From: Streptomyces sp. NBRC 110028
GTDB lineage: Bacteria; Actinomycetota; Actinomycetes; Streptomycetales; Streptomycetaceae
NCBI RefSeq assembly: GCF_001417735.1
Contig: NZ_BBUZ01000022.1
Span: 558,001 to 622,000, forward strand
Direction: 5' to 3'
Length of the DNA stretch: 64,000 nucleotides
In this document: positions 34,643-43,382 of the stretch, one piece after another
Layout: each line of letters opens with the position of its first letter
Position numbering within the stretch: the first letter of the stretch is position 1
The notes under the pieces: model-generated
What the model was told of the DNA's origin: nothing
The model's database searches: none
What the model saw: the letters and a program-made list of their open reading frames with translations, nothing else
Made by a program: the position numbers and the translations under genes

Positions 34643-35029
34643 TCAGACGGTTGGGGTGCCGTGGTCTCGGGCGTTCTCGAAGGGGCCCGGGGAGCGGGTT
34701 GGCTTCCAGATGGCTCCCAAGGCGCATCCCGGGGGAACCTCAACTTGGGCGGCGTGACTGACGTCGGGACCGTCCAGCAGCTGGGCGAACCGTTCCAGCC
34801 GGTCGACAACCCATGCGACAGCCGCTTCCGGGCCGGAGACGGTAACTCTGCTGAGCCAGAACATCGGCCGGATGATCGCGCTCTGGCGGTCTGGGCTGTC
34901 CAGCGTCGCGAAGGCTTCGCAGCGGAAGAGCTGGGACGACGGCGGGCAGCGCTCGCCCCGGGCGATGGTGGTGGCGGCCTGCCTCCTGTCGTCGAACGCG
35001 CCGTGGTGCGGTGGACGGGAGGCGCTCAC
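34643..35029 (-). CDS. Hypothetical protein coupled to HATPase gene
   Basis: This 128-residue protein has GTG at 35029 overlapping the HATPase stop as GTGA. It contains SSQLFRCEAFATLDSPDRQ, PMFWLSRVTVSGPEAAVAWV and a Pro-rich C-terminus. No domain is recognised. Coupling suggests it acts with the ATPase-fold regulator upstream. The gene's 3' part includes one of the tandem CTCCCAA repeats near the island end. Confidence 0.6.
   Translation of the reverse strand: MSASRPPHHGAFDDRRQAATTIARGERCPPSSQLFRCEAFATLDSPDRQSAIIRPMFWLSRVTVSGPEAAVAWVVDRLERFAQLLDGPDVSHAAQVEVPPGCALGAIWKPTRSPGPFENARDHGTPTV
34700..34721 (+). repeat. Tandem GGCTCCCAA pair, left end of island
   Basis: TGGCTTCCAGA and TGGCTCCCAAG lie 105 bp inside the left att repeat. 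They match, with drift, the pair at 53057-53078. The distance parallels the left pair of the tRNA-Ser element (96 bp). Confidence 0.5.
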
Positions 35030-35385
35030 GTGGCGTCCTCCGGCCCGGCCCCCGACAGCGCGAGCGACGCCCACACCGTCTTCCGGCCGCACGCGCCGGG
35101 CCGGTACCCCCACCGGTCGGCCAGCGCCCGGACGAGGATCAGGCCCCGCCCGCCTACATCGTCCTCGGCGGTCTGCAGAACGGCCGGGCGCCCGCCGTTG
35201 TCATCTTCGACCTCCAGCACCGCGACGCCGTCCCGAACCGTCAGGATCACGATCACACCGTCCGGGCTGCCATGGCGGATGGCGTTGACGACCAGCTCGG
35301 TCACGATCAGCCCCATGTCGTTCGCGAGCTCGGGGACACCCCACGGCCGGAGGGCGGCGACGACCGCGAGTCGTACGGGGGCCAC
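35026..35385 (-). CDS. HATPase-fold anti-sigma/regulatory protein (short)
   Basis: This 119-residue protein carries the GHKL motifs N (ELVVNAIRHG, near residue 33), G1 (VEDDNGGRP) and G2 (VGGRGLILVRALADRWG). Similar Streptomyces proteins act as RsbW-like anti-sigma kinases. GTG at 35385 is the only start after an in-frame TAG 15 nt upstream. The usual N-terminal about 30 residues are missing, so the protein may be truncated. It is coupled to the downstream hypothetical gene. Confidence 0.75.
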   Translation of the reverse strand: MAPVRLAVVAALRPWGVPELANDMGLIVTELVVNAIRHGSPDGVIVILTVRDGVAVLEVEDDNGGRPAVLQTAEDDVGGRGLILVRALADRWGYRPGACGRKTVWASLALSGAGPEDAT

Positions 35386-35683
35386 GAGGTGGAGCTACGG
35401 GGTGATCTCCACGCGCATCGCCCGCCGGACCCCGGTGCTGACAGGCGCAGTTTCCTCGGCGGGACGAGCCGCCGTCACCATTGCCACCGCTCCTGCCGGA
35501 CAACGGCATCGAGTGGCTTGAACGGGGCATACCGCTGGGTGTGGTGGTCCGTCTGTGCGGTTCCCGCGCTGTGTCGCTTGACCAATTCCGACATGGCAGC
35601 AAGCTTCGACGCGCCACGAACAGAGGCCCCGGACAGTTTGTCAGGGTCCTCTGTGCCTACAGATCAAGGAAGTTGACGAGCCG
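35386..35683. other. Intergenic region, terminator hairpin at 35621-35653
   Basis: The stretch between the HATPase start and the flavoprotein 3' end holds no supported gene. A 15-bp imperfect stem (35621-35635 / 35639-35653) can terminate the flavoprotein transcript. Confidence 0.5.
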
Positions 35684-36256
35684 TCATTCCGTGGCTTCCA
35701 TGGCTCGGTCGATCGCGTCCAGTACCGTCCCCCATGGCAGGTCCCGTCCGGCGGGGGCCGCACGTGGCTCGTGCAGCGGCCAGACGTCCGGGCCGTAGAC
35801 GAGGAGAACGCCGGCCTCTCGCAGCGCGGCGATATGGCGCCGCCAGGCGGGGTGGCGGGCGTGAGCGGCGTTCACCCTTGGAAAGACAACGACCGGTAGC
35901 CCCAGGGTGCCGATGGCTTCCCCCACCTGCGTCAGCGCCTGGTTGTCTGCGATACCCGTCGCGAGTTTGGCCACCGTATTCGCGCTGGCGGGGGCGACCA
36001 CGTAGCAGTCCACCCTCGGGTGCGGTCTTGCCTCGCCTGGCAGCCGTGGTTCGTCTCGTACCGGCAGGCCGGTCAGCTTCTCCAGCCGGTCGACCTCACC
36101 GCTCATCCGCAGCCACCGACCGGCTGTCGGAGTGAGCGTTACGGCGACCTGCCACCCATGCGCCAGAGCCGGTTCCACCAGCCCGGTGCGCAAGGCTTCG
36201 ACTCCTCCAGCACTCGTGCCCACGACCCCGAGGACTCCGCGCTTCTTTGTGTTCAC
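35684..36256 (-). CDS. Flavoprotein (PPC-decarboxylase-like, HFCD fold)
   Basis: This 190-residue protein has the flavin-binding pattern of the phosphopantothenoylcysteine decarboxylase group: GVLGVVGTSAGGVEALRTG near the N-terminus, the PASANTVAKLATGIADN block in the middle, and PRVNAAHARHPAW. GTG at 36256 overlaps the regulator stop as GTGA, which decides the start over GTG at 36271. In Streptomyces such genes often sit next to an XRE regulator, as here. The substrate is unknown. Confidence 0.8.
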   Translation of the reverse strand: MNTKKRGVLGVVGTSAGGVEALRTGLVEPALAHGWQVAVTLTPTAGRWLRMSGEVDRLEKLTGLPVRDEPRLPGEARPHPRVDCYVVAPASANTVAKLATGIADNQALTQVGEAIGTLGLPVVVFPRVNAAHARHPAWRRHIAALREAGVLLVYGPDVWPLHEPRAAPAGRDLPWGTVLDAIDRAMEATE

Positions 36257-37489
36257 TCCACCGCCCTGCACCGTTGAGCCATCATGAACAACTCCGACGA
36301 ACGAGCGCTGCCGGTGACCGGGGATTGCTTGATCAGGTCGCGCAGCGTGTCCCGTACACGGGGATTGTTCCGTACGAGCTGAGGCGACGCGTGCTCGGCT
36401 TTACTCAGCTCCGCGAACGCGCTGTCGCCCTGACCCGCCATTGAGAGGGCACGGGCGTAGTCAATGCGGTGGGAGACGCCGCGCTCCGGTGACATGTGGT
36501 CCACATCGACCTGACCGCGTTCCACGACATACGAGATGTTGTCGAGGTCCAGCTCCGCCGACAGCCGGTGCAGCACGACGTTCGTCGGTCCGAAGCTCGT
36601 CTGTCAGTGGTTCTCGTCGGAGCCGAGCCGGTTGGCGAGCACCTCTGCTCGGTTCAAGAGACTCGTCGCCGTGGGCCGGTCCTGGTGCCGGGCCGCTGCG
36701 ATGGCAGCCCGTAGGTAGATCATGCCCAGCAGGCTCAGGGCAGCCGGATCGGTGTCATCGACCCGGGCCGACAACCACGCCGAGGCGGTGTCGCCCAGTT
36801 CCATGGCGTCGTCGTACCGGCCATTGGCCAGCAAGGCATGTGTGCCGGACCGTGCGGCGGACGCCAAGACCAGTGGGTCATCGGATTCGTCGGCGGCCCG
36901 CATGGCTCGTTCGGCGGCGAGCCACGAGATATCGGACTCCCCGATCTTGGCAAGCGTCGTGGCGGCGAGGTGGTGTACCCGGGCGGAAACGGCCCAGCAG
37001 CCCCGGCGTTCAGCGGCAGAACGCGCCGCGCGGTCCTCAAGCTCCTGGGCCGTCTGAAGAAGGCCGGGGAGCCCGGCGATCACCTTGCCGAGCCGACCAG
37101 ACTGATAGTCGTCCCAGGTCTGTTCTACGACCTCAGCGGTCGGGCCGGGGCTCGGGAGCTGCGCCTCGGCCTCCGGTCCGAACAGCAAACGGGAGAGACG
37201 ACGCGGACTCATCAACGCGTCCCGCACGGCCGGGACCTCGTCCTGCTGTTTTTCGTCCTCCATGAGCACGGGTTGGCCGACCAAACTCCCCGAGCGGCAC
37301 GCGGAGCACACGTGCCAACTCCGCGAGCATGTCGATACGCGGCGGCTTACGCCGACCGGACTCCGCCTTCGCCAGCCAGTCCGTGCTACGGCCGACGAGC
37401 CCGGCCAGTACCTGCTGCGTGTACCCGCGGCGTCTGCGGTGGAAAGCGATCCGCTCACCAATGCTCAGGTGATCTCCGAGACCACGCAT
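36253..37489 (-). pseudogene. XRE-family regulator with TPR-like domain, twice disrupted
   Basis: The HTH starts at ATG 37489 with GGGAGG 8 nt upstream (IGERIAFHRRRRGYTQQVLAGLVGRS...). The frame is lost in a CCCC run at 37288-37291 (minus-strand GGGG); dropping one base joins VPLG to SLVGQPVLMEDEK. The helical TPR-like part then runs to an in-frame TGA at 36604-36606, where the family motif NHxWTxFGPTNV reads NH-stop-QTSFGPTNV, so a Trp codon probably became TGA. The remaining about 107 codons are intact to 36253. The gene is likely non-functional unless these are sequencing errors. Confidence 0.8.
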
Positions 37490-37721
37490 ATGTGCTGCCT
37501 CCCGTGGTGTAGGGGCGCTTCTCACGATAGCGGCGCGGCAACGGCATGGACGGGGCCGAGCTTCGGACGATCCCTGCGCTGCACGAGCTCAGCGTGAGGG
37601 CAGTGGTGTACGGAGGCACGGACGATCTGTCCGGGACTGAGTGATCAGTGGAGGTGAAGCTTCCCCTTGATCGTGGACACCTGGAGACTGGGGCGAGGCT
37701 CCAGAGGAAGTAGTGCCACCT

Positions 37722-37881
37722 GGGAAGTCAGTACTCGAAGCGGTTTCGGAGGAGTTAAAGCGGGGCGCGATCGTGTTGACCCGCTCCTCCAGCAAGACGA
37801 TCAGGGAGGCCGCGCGGGATCTGGGGTGAGCCCGGAGAGCCTGCGCGGCTGGACCAAGCGTGACCGGATCGCGTGCACCTG
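37722..37881 (+). pseudogene. IS3-type transposase OrfA fragment
   Basis: ELKRGAIVLTRSSSKTIREAARDLG ends at a TGA, and the next frame continues VSPESLRGWTKRDRI. Joined, these give the HTH of IS3-family OrfA (IREVAxxLGVSPESLRxWV). A one-base shift near 37830 and a lack of flanking transposase sequence show it is a relic. Confidence 0.6.
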
Positions 37882-37905
37882 ATCCGGGCGGCGCAGAATA
37901 TCCGA

Positions 37906-38232
37906 CTACAGGGCGACCGTGGTGAGAAGTCGCCTTTGTCTGTCTGCGTACACCGAACGCTGCTTGCGCGAAGCTGGTTCCGGCCGGTCCGGATGATGGC
38001 CGTGCTCCAGGTAGAAGCGTCCGGCGTCGGTGATCTCCGCCTGCCACCTCCCACCCTGCTTCGGCCTGGTGATCAGCCCCCGCTCTTTGAGTGCGCGGGC
38101 AGTAGCGGCGAGTTCGGGACTGTCTGAGGTGACAGGATCGGACCCGTCCCCGATACGGGTGAGCAGGGCGAGCTGGCGGTCGTTTAACGGAGACCAAGGG
38201 TGCATGGCGACTGTCGTACCGTCTGTGGTCAT
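37906..38232 (-). CDS. Small winged-helix-like DNA-binding protein
   Basis: This 108-residue protein starts at ATG 38232 (an inner ATG lies nine codons on). It reads as a winged helix: PLNDRQLALLTRIGDG, then ATARALKERGLITRPKQGGRWQAEITDAGRFYLEHG. I recall that similar N-terminal domains in Streptomyces elements belong to longer proteins, so this copy may be truncated after residue 108. Function unknown. Confidence 0.55.
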   Translation of the reverse strand: MTTDGTTVAMHPWSPLNDRQLALLTRIGDGSDPVTSDSPELAATARALKERGLITRPKQGGRWQAEITDAGRFYLEHGHHPDRPEPASRKQRSVYADRQRRLLTTVAL

Positions 38233-38410
38233 GTCAGCACAACCCGTAATCGGTGTATCACTCGCACATCAGGTCCGCCGACCACGCCCGTTGGGAATGG
38301 CCGCCGCCCACGCGCGCACAGCCGGTCGCCGAGAGAGGTGGGCACGTACTTATCCCTGCCGGGCCCTCGGCCTTGTATCCGGAGGGCCTGTACGTCCAGC
38401 CTCTTGGAGG

Positions 38411-38911
38411 TCAGCTCGACTTCGACAACAAAGCTTTCGCCCGGACCGCGATGTCATCATCTTCCAGGCGTACATGGCAGATGATGAGGTCGGATGTGAT
38501 CCGGCGTAGCAATTTCAGCCACTCGGCTACGAAGGCAGCGATTCCTACGGTCAACTGGCTTCGGTCGTTGAGAAGAAACTCGTAGCTTCCATGGGCGCTG
38601 TCCCAGTGCGAATCGATTCTGAGGGAATCCCCGTCGCGAACGATGTTCCACTCGGTGGAGAATGTGTCGGATCCCCAGTGGACCTGTGTTTGAGAGAATC
38701 CTGGATTCTGGACTTCTTCAAGCAACGGGATGAGGTCATCAAGCAAGACTGGAATGTCGTAACGGTATTCGAGTCGCACGGGGACCCGGTTCCAGAAAAG
38801 GATGGCATCTTCGGTCTCCATGGGGTACATCTGTCCTGTCGCGTCCGCCATGTCGTCGGCTGGCCCAACCTTCAGGGTCTCAGGGTTCCCTGCTTGCAGC
38901 CGGAAGTTCAT
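38411..38911 (-). CDS. Putative immunity protein to the PrsW-linked toxin
   Basis: This 166-residue acidic protein starts at ATG 38911, 8 nt after the toxin gene's stop, with AGGA overlapping the toxin 3' end. It has an alpha/beta layout (RVPVRLEYRYDIPVLLDDLIPLL, SYEFLLNDRSQLTVGIAAFVAEW) and lower GC than its surroundings. No family is recognised. Position directly downstream of a polymorphic-toxin-like C-terminus is the standard place for the cognate immunity gene, which is the sole basis for the call. Confidence 0.55.
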   Translation of the reverse strand: MNFRLQAGNPETLKVGPADDMADATGQMYPMETEDAILFWNRVPVRLEYRYDIPVLLDDLIPLLEEVQNPGFSQTQVHWGSDTFSTEWNIVRDGDSLRIDSHWDSAHGSYEFLLNDRSQLTVGIAAFVAEWLKLLRRITSDLIICHVRLEDDDIAVRAKALLSKSS

Positions 38912-38919
38912 GCTTGTTC

Positions 38920-41082
38920 CTATCGAGTCAGCGGGTAGGCGTGGACCTTGCCGTTCGGGTACACCTTGACGAAAATGCTGTTCGGTGTGCGCGTCGTGCC
39001 ATCTGGAAGATACTCTATGCAGTTGTGCCCTTCGGGTAGCCTGAAGAACCCTGTTTTATTCGGCCCTAGTTCGGCTCCGCGTTCCGCTGCGTACTTGACG
39101 TCCGCTGCGCTGCCGAACTGCCCCTGGGGTCGTCCGTCTCTTATCGCGCGGGCCGTTCCTTCGGACCAGTCAACGCCGTGCTTGCCGGTCTTGAGTAGTG
39201 GGGCTTCAGGCTTGTATTTCTGACCGTCTTTTTCGAATCCTCTGCCGACCTCGTCTGCCTGTTTCCGCTTGCTGAGTCCGTTCAGATGCTGCTGGCTCTG
39301 ATTGAAGGATTGCTGTTGCTCCTCGGTGACGGGGTTCGGCTCTTCCGGCTTGGGGCGCGAGCCACTCTGACTCCCGGCATCCGCCTGTCTCTCGGGCGGC
39401 CCGTCGGTCGGTGCGCCACTACCCGCGGCGGTCATGAGGACGACGCCGAGCGTTCCCAGGGCGGTGGCGTGGATTGCGGCTTCGACGGTGATCGTGCCTG
39501 CTGCGATGCCGGCGCCTGCGAAGGCGAGTCCACTGCCCGGTGGGAAGAGGGCGAGGAGGGCGAGGAGGATGAGCGCGAAGCCGAGGTAGGCGAGGAAGTT
39601 GTTGAGCGCTTCCAACAGGTGGACGTTTCGGAAGAGCTTGTCGCCGACTCCGAGCCCTTCTTGTTGCATGCGGAGCAGGAGCACGGTGCCTGCGATGAGA
39701 CTGCCGAGCGCGGTCCAGATACGGAAGCGGACGATGGCGTGGGCGTCGGCGAGGGGGAGCGCGCTGGTTGCCTGCCAGGTACGCAGGAGCCTGGTGAGGT
39801 TCCAGGCCGTCCACAGCAGTGCGGCGATACCGAAGGCCATCAGGACAGCGGGCCCGTCGCTGGTGGTGAAGCGTTCCTGGAGTTCGGCGGCAGCGGGGAA
39901 GGATCCCGCGCCGAGGAAGACCAAGGCCGGGAGCATCAGGACCAGGGAGATGAGGATGAACCACCATCTTCGCCGGTCCCGTAATGTGCGGGCGGCCTGG
40001 CGGACGGTTCGCAATCCGATGCCTTGCCAGGCGTGTTGGTGGTCGGTGGTGTCGATCTGCGCGGCGGTCCAAGCGACAGTGCGGTGCAGAGGGGCGATGT
40101 CGGTGTACGGGGTGCTGGCTGCCGCGTAGAAGAGGGCTCTACGCATGCGAGCGAAGCGCAGTGCGATCAGCGTCGACCAAGGGACTCGCCACAGCCCGTA
40201 TCCGGTCAATGCCGTAAGGCCGGTGCGTCCTGCTCGCTCCTCGCGCAGCAGTACGCCTGGGACCGTCCGCTTGGCATGGCGGATCTGCCACATGTCGGCG
40301 GCCATCGCGATGGCCAGTACGGCCAGCGGGATAGTCCACAGGATGCCGTTGAGGTCATCGACCAGTGATTGGGTGTCCCGGTCGCCCAGGTGTGCGGCCG
40401 CGTAGTTGGCGAGCATGTGGTGGGCGCAGGCAGCCGCGATGGGCACTAGCCCCAGGGCCCGCAGCCAGCGGCGACCACGAATGAGAATGCCAACCCCCAG
40501 GGCCGCGGCTGCGGTGTAGACGAGATGGGGGCTGACGTCAGCGGCCGGGTGGGCCTCGCCGAAGTCCAGGGTGGTGAAGGGGGCAGGGAACCAGGCGGCG
40601 AAGACCTGCTCGGGGCCGGGGATCCAAGGCGCTTGGAGGCTGTTGGGGATCACCCAGCCACCGGTCGGGAGGCTGATGGCCCGGGCCGCGTCCAGCCCGA
40701 ACCTGGCTACCGCCTCCAGCAGCCCGAAGCCCGCGCCCAGCGCCGCGCCGGTGACCACGTAGTCGGTCAGGCCCCACTGACGGCGGATCTTGACGTTCCA
40801 CGCCGCCAGCAGCAGAGGCGTGATTTTGACCAGCTCTTCGATGACCGGGTCTACGGTGTAGCTGGCCGTCTTCACGGTGTTGAGCAGTGCCCCGCCATGG
40901 GGTTGGTCGGAGACGGTGCGTGTGTACGCGTACTCCAGCAGCACGGTCACGATGCCGCAGCCGTAGACGCCCACTGCGATCGCCAGCAGTACGGTGGAGA
41001 CCCGCACCGAACGCGTCGGCGATGACAACACCAGCAGCTGCACGACGCCATACACCGTCGCGGCCACCATCAACACCGCCAC
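38920..41082 (-). CDS. PrsW-type intramembrane protease fused to a toxin-like C-terminal domain
   Basis: This 720-residue protein starts at GTG 41082. The N-terminal half is a multi-helix PrsW-like glutamic protease: EE motif in DPVIEELVKITPLL near residue 80, GAGFGLLEAVAR near residue 118, and CAHHMLANY near residue 220. A second membrane block follows to about residue 540. A Pro/Ser/Gln linker then leads to a soluble last 110 residues (WSEGTARAIRDGRPQGQFGS, LPEGHNCIEYLPDGT, VYPNGKVHAYPL) resembling polymorphic-toxin C-termini, possibly the type 50 class. The C-terminal third is lower in GC. The next gene is the immunity candidate. Confidence 0.7.
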   Translation of the reverse strand: MAVLMVAATVYGVVQLLVLSSPTRSVRVSTVLLAIAVGVYGCGIVTVLLEYAYTRTVSDQPHGGALLNTVKTASYTVDPVIEELVKITPLLLAAWNVKIRRQWGLTDYVVTGAALGAGFGLLEAVARFGLDAARAISLPTGGWVIPNSLQAPWIPGPEQVFAAWFPAPFTTLDFGEAHPAADVSPHLVYTAAAALGVGILIRGRRWLRALGLVPIAAACAHHMLANYAAAHLGDRDTQSLVDDLNGILWTIPLAVLAIAMAADMWQIRHAKRTVPGVLLREERAGRTGLTALTGYGLWRVPWSTLIALRFARMRRALFYAAASTPYTDIAPLHRTVAWTAAQIDTTDHQHAWQGIGLRTVRQAARTLRDRRRWWFILISLVLMLPALVFLGAGSFPAAAELQERFTTSDGPAVLMAFGIAALLWTAWNLTRLLRTWQATSALPLADAHAIVRFRIWTALGSLIAGTVLLLRMQQEGLGVGDKLFRNVHLLEALNNFLAYLGFALILLALLALFPPGSGLAFAGAGIAAGTITVEAAIHATALGTLGVVLMTAAGSGAPTDGPPERQADAGSQSGSRPKPEEPNPVTEEQQQSFNQSQQHLNGLSKRKQADEVGRGFEKDGQKYKPEAPLLKTGKHGVDWSEGTARAIRDGRPQGQFGSAADVKYAAERGAELGPNKTGFFRLPEGHNCIEYLPDGTTRTPNSIFVKVYPNGKVHAYPLTR

Positions 41083-41106
41083 GCTCAGCCCCCCACAGCC
41101 GTCGGC

Positions 41107-41397
41107 TCAAGTGCGCGCGCTTAAGGGCCTGTTGGGCGGCATACAAGGGCCTCTCGTGCCGCGCGGGTCGGTCCCGCGGCGTTCAAGAACCTGGCTGTTC
41201 GAGGACGACAATGCGGACGCCATTCGGGGCCGCGACGGACCGCGGCGGGAGACTTTGACCCGCAGCCCATGGCCGCATTCCGGGCAGGTCAGAGGGACCC
41301 GGGGCCGTACGCGGTGGATGGCCGACCAAGACCAGTCATAGCCGAGGCCCTCGGCTGTGGCATCGATCCGACCGCGTGCTGGGTGCATCGCCGTCAT
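41107..41397 (-). pseudogene. CoiA-like zinc-ribbon fragment
   Basis: ATG at 41397 opens a 96-codon frame with RVPLTCPECGHGLRVKVSRRG near residue 35, like the N-terminal zinc-ribbon region of competence CoiA-like proteins. The sequence after it is Ser/Arg/Pro-rich and unlike the family, so only the N-terminal piece remains. Confidence 0.4.
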
Positions 41398-41495
41398 CGG
41401 CACCTGGTACCCCTCTCCGAGCAGATCCTTCGTGCCAGTCTCCACGGTGGCAGAGGACACTGACATCGCCGTTCGGGCCGCATCTCGCCAGGTGT

Positions 41496-43034
41496 TCAGT
41501 GCGGTGCGGGTCCCAGCGCGGCCCACCCGGCGGGCGGTTCGGGGTCCTGGGGCGGGCGTTTGCCGCCGGGGTTGCCGTCCGGGTGCTGGTTGATCCACGA
41601 CAGGCCGCCCAGGTCGAGGTTGTGCCGGGCGCGGGTGACGGCGACGTAGGCGAGGCGTGCCTCGGCGTCGTCGATGTCGCCGGGCAACGGATCGCCGTTC
41701 TCGTCGGTCTCTTCCTGGTCGGCTGGTTCCTCGAAGTCCTCGCCGATGCGTACGGAGGCCCATTCGCGTCCTTTGGACTTGTGGGCGGTGGAGACGACTA
41801 TCTCCGCCCCTTGCTCGGTTGCGAGCCGGTCCACCGCTTGCAGGATGACGTCCACCCCGTGCTCGTCGACCAAGTCGACGAGAGGCAGCAGGTCACGTCC
41901 GGACGGGTCGTACTCGGCGTACTCCTGGAGTTCGCCCCAGTTCTCGAAGAGGATGAGTTCGGGGTGGGTGCTGCGTTTGCCGGCCTTCAGGTCGCGGGCG
42001 GCCCGGGCCAGGGCTCGCAGTGCGTCGCCGCCGCCGACCAGCGCGACGCGGCGGCCGGCTTCCAGCTGGCGCATGACTTCGAGCATGGCGCCCACATTGG
42101 ACCGGCACAAGATCGCGTCCGGATCCTCCAGCCGTTCGAGCCGGGTGTTGATGGCCGGAGTGCCGGTCAGGCGGATCGGAGAGTCGACGATGCCCAGCCA
42201 GCGGTTGGCTTCCTCGGCCAGCGCGGTACCGAAGCGGAATGACTGGGACAGGGCCAGCTGGGTGCCGTCGAAGTCGCTCATCACGTCTCTCGCCCCGCGC
42301 CAGCCGTAGATGGCCTGGGCGGAGTCGCCGACCATCACCAGCTGGCTGTGGTCCCGCTGGGCGTTGAAGACCTGCTCGACGACCGGGTTGGTGTCCTGTG
42401 CCTCGTCCAGGAGGAGGAAATCCGCTTCGATCCTCGGCTCGGTCAACGCCCAGATCTTCAGGTAGTGGTCGTGATCGAAGCGGACAACGCCTTCCTGCGG
42501 GTTCTGAAGGTCGTCCCATGCCTTGGCCGCGTACGGCAAGACGATGTCCACGAGCTGGGCGTGCAGGTCCTCGGCCTCGACGCCTCGCAGCCGGGGAACG
42601 TGGTGGCGCTTGATGGTGCGATCCGCGGACTGGCAGAAGCGGGTGACGGTCCGCAGCACGGTGTAGGAGAGTGCCTTGTTGGTGACGTTACGTTCGCCGA
42701 TCCGGACCCTCATGTTGAGGGCGATGCCCAGGGAGGCGCCGGTTTTCCAGCCAGGCACCCGGGGTGCGTTCATCCGGGATCCGTACTTGTGGCCCACGGC
42801 TGCGAAGGCAAGCGAGTGCGCGGTCTTGCACCGGACATTGCCGGGGAACTTGCGGGCAGCGTCGTTCGCGATCGACTTGTTGAACGCTATGTACCGGCCG
42901 GGCTTCGTCGTGCTGGCCGCGAGCATCGCCAGCGTCGTCGTCTTACCGGTCCCGGCCCCGGCCTGCAGGACCACGTGGTCTCCGCGCTTGAAGGTATCGA
43001 CGGCCGTACTCTGCTCGGCGGTAGGTGCGGGCAT
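41496..43034 (-). CDS. UvrD/PcrA-like SF1 helicase
   Basis: This 512-residue helicase starts at ATG 43034 with GAGGAG 6 nt upstream. Motif I is LQAGAGTGKTTTL, motif II is LLLDEAQDTN, motif III is VMVGDSAQAIYGWRGA, motif IV is LSQSFRFG, motif V is STAHKSKGREW and motif VI is LAYVAVTRARHNL. It lacks the long inserted domains of full UvrD and may be the helicase partner of an unseen system. It would unwind DNA with ATP. It sits beside the tRNA-Trp and the Wadjet operon. Confidence 0.88.
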   Translation of the reverse strand: MPAPTAEQSTAVDTFKRGDHVVLQAGAGTGKTTTLAMLAASTTKPGRYIAFNKSIANDAARKFPGNVRCKTAHSLAFAAVGHKYGSRMNAPRVPGWKTGASLGIALNMRVRIGERNVTNKALSYTVLRTVTRFCQSADRTIKRHHVPRLRGVEAEDLHAQLVDIVLPYAAKAWDDLQNPQEGVVRFDHDHYLKIWALTEPRIEADFLLLDEAQDTNPVVEQVFNAQRDHSQLVMVGDSAQAIYGWRGARDVMSDFDGTQLALSQSFRFGTALAEEANRWLGIVDSPIRLTGTPAINTRLERLEDPDAILCRSNVGAMLEVMRQLEAGRRVALVGGGDALRALARAARDLKAGKRSTHPELILFENWGELQEYAEYDPSGRDLLPLVDLVDEHGVDVILQAVDRLATEQGAEIVVSTAHKSKGREWASVRIGEDFEEPADQEETDENGDPLPGDIDDAEARLAYVAVTRARHNLDLGGLSWINQHPDGNPGGKRPPQDPEPPAGWAALGPAPH

Positions 43035-43303
43035 CGTGCTCCTCACAAGGGTGGATGCGGCTTCACAGCGCAATCGAAAGGTGACACAGGGAGAGGGCGT
43101 GCGTCTAGCGATCACGAAGGCTGCTGCATCTCCGTTTCTCCGGCAGCGTCACGCTGCCGCCGCTCGTCCATACCGTCCTGTGCCTCGCCCAGCGCTGTGA
43201 TCCTTGGCTATGCGACCCCTGCTGTCGGTGGCGGCAGCCGCCGTGCTCACCGTGAAAACTCGTGGAATCACGTGCTCGGCCGTGCCAGGCTGGGCGGCGT
43301 CGA

Positions 43304-43379
43304 AGGGGTGTAGCTCAGAGGCCAGAGCGCCGGTCTCCAAAACCGGATGTCGCAGGTTCGACTCCTGTCACCCCTGCCA
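43304..43379 (+). tRNA. tRNA-Trp(CCA) inside the island
   Basis: All arms are intact: acceptor AGGGGTG/CACCCCT, D-arm GCTC/GAGC, anticodon arm CCGGT-CTCCAAA-ACCGG with CCA, variable loop ATGTC, and T-arm GCAGG/CCTGT with TTCGACT. The discriminator is G, and CCA is encoded at 43377-43379. It is on the plus strand between minus-strand genes, and its 3' end is 4 nt from the next gene's stop. Being island-borne, it is presumably additional to the chromosomal tRNA-Trp. Confidence 0.92.
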
Positions 43380-43382
43380 TCG

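Noticed and set aside
36604..36606. TGA as a selenocysteine or programmed read-through codon
   Set aside because: The family residue is Trp, no SECIS-like element was seen, and a second lesion in the same gene points to decay.
38253..38585. A forward frame with a plausible stretch (YPEGLYVQPLGGQLDFDN)
   Set aside because: Only about 25 residues look protein-like; the rest overlaps the immunity candidate on the other strand, and no start or binding site is convincing.
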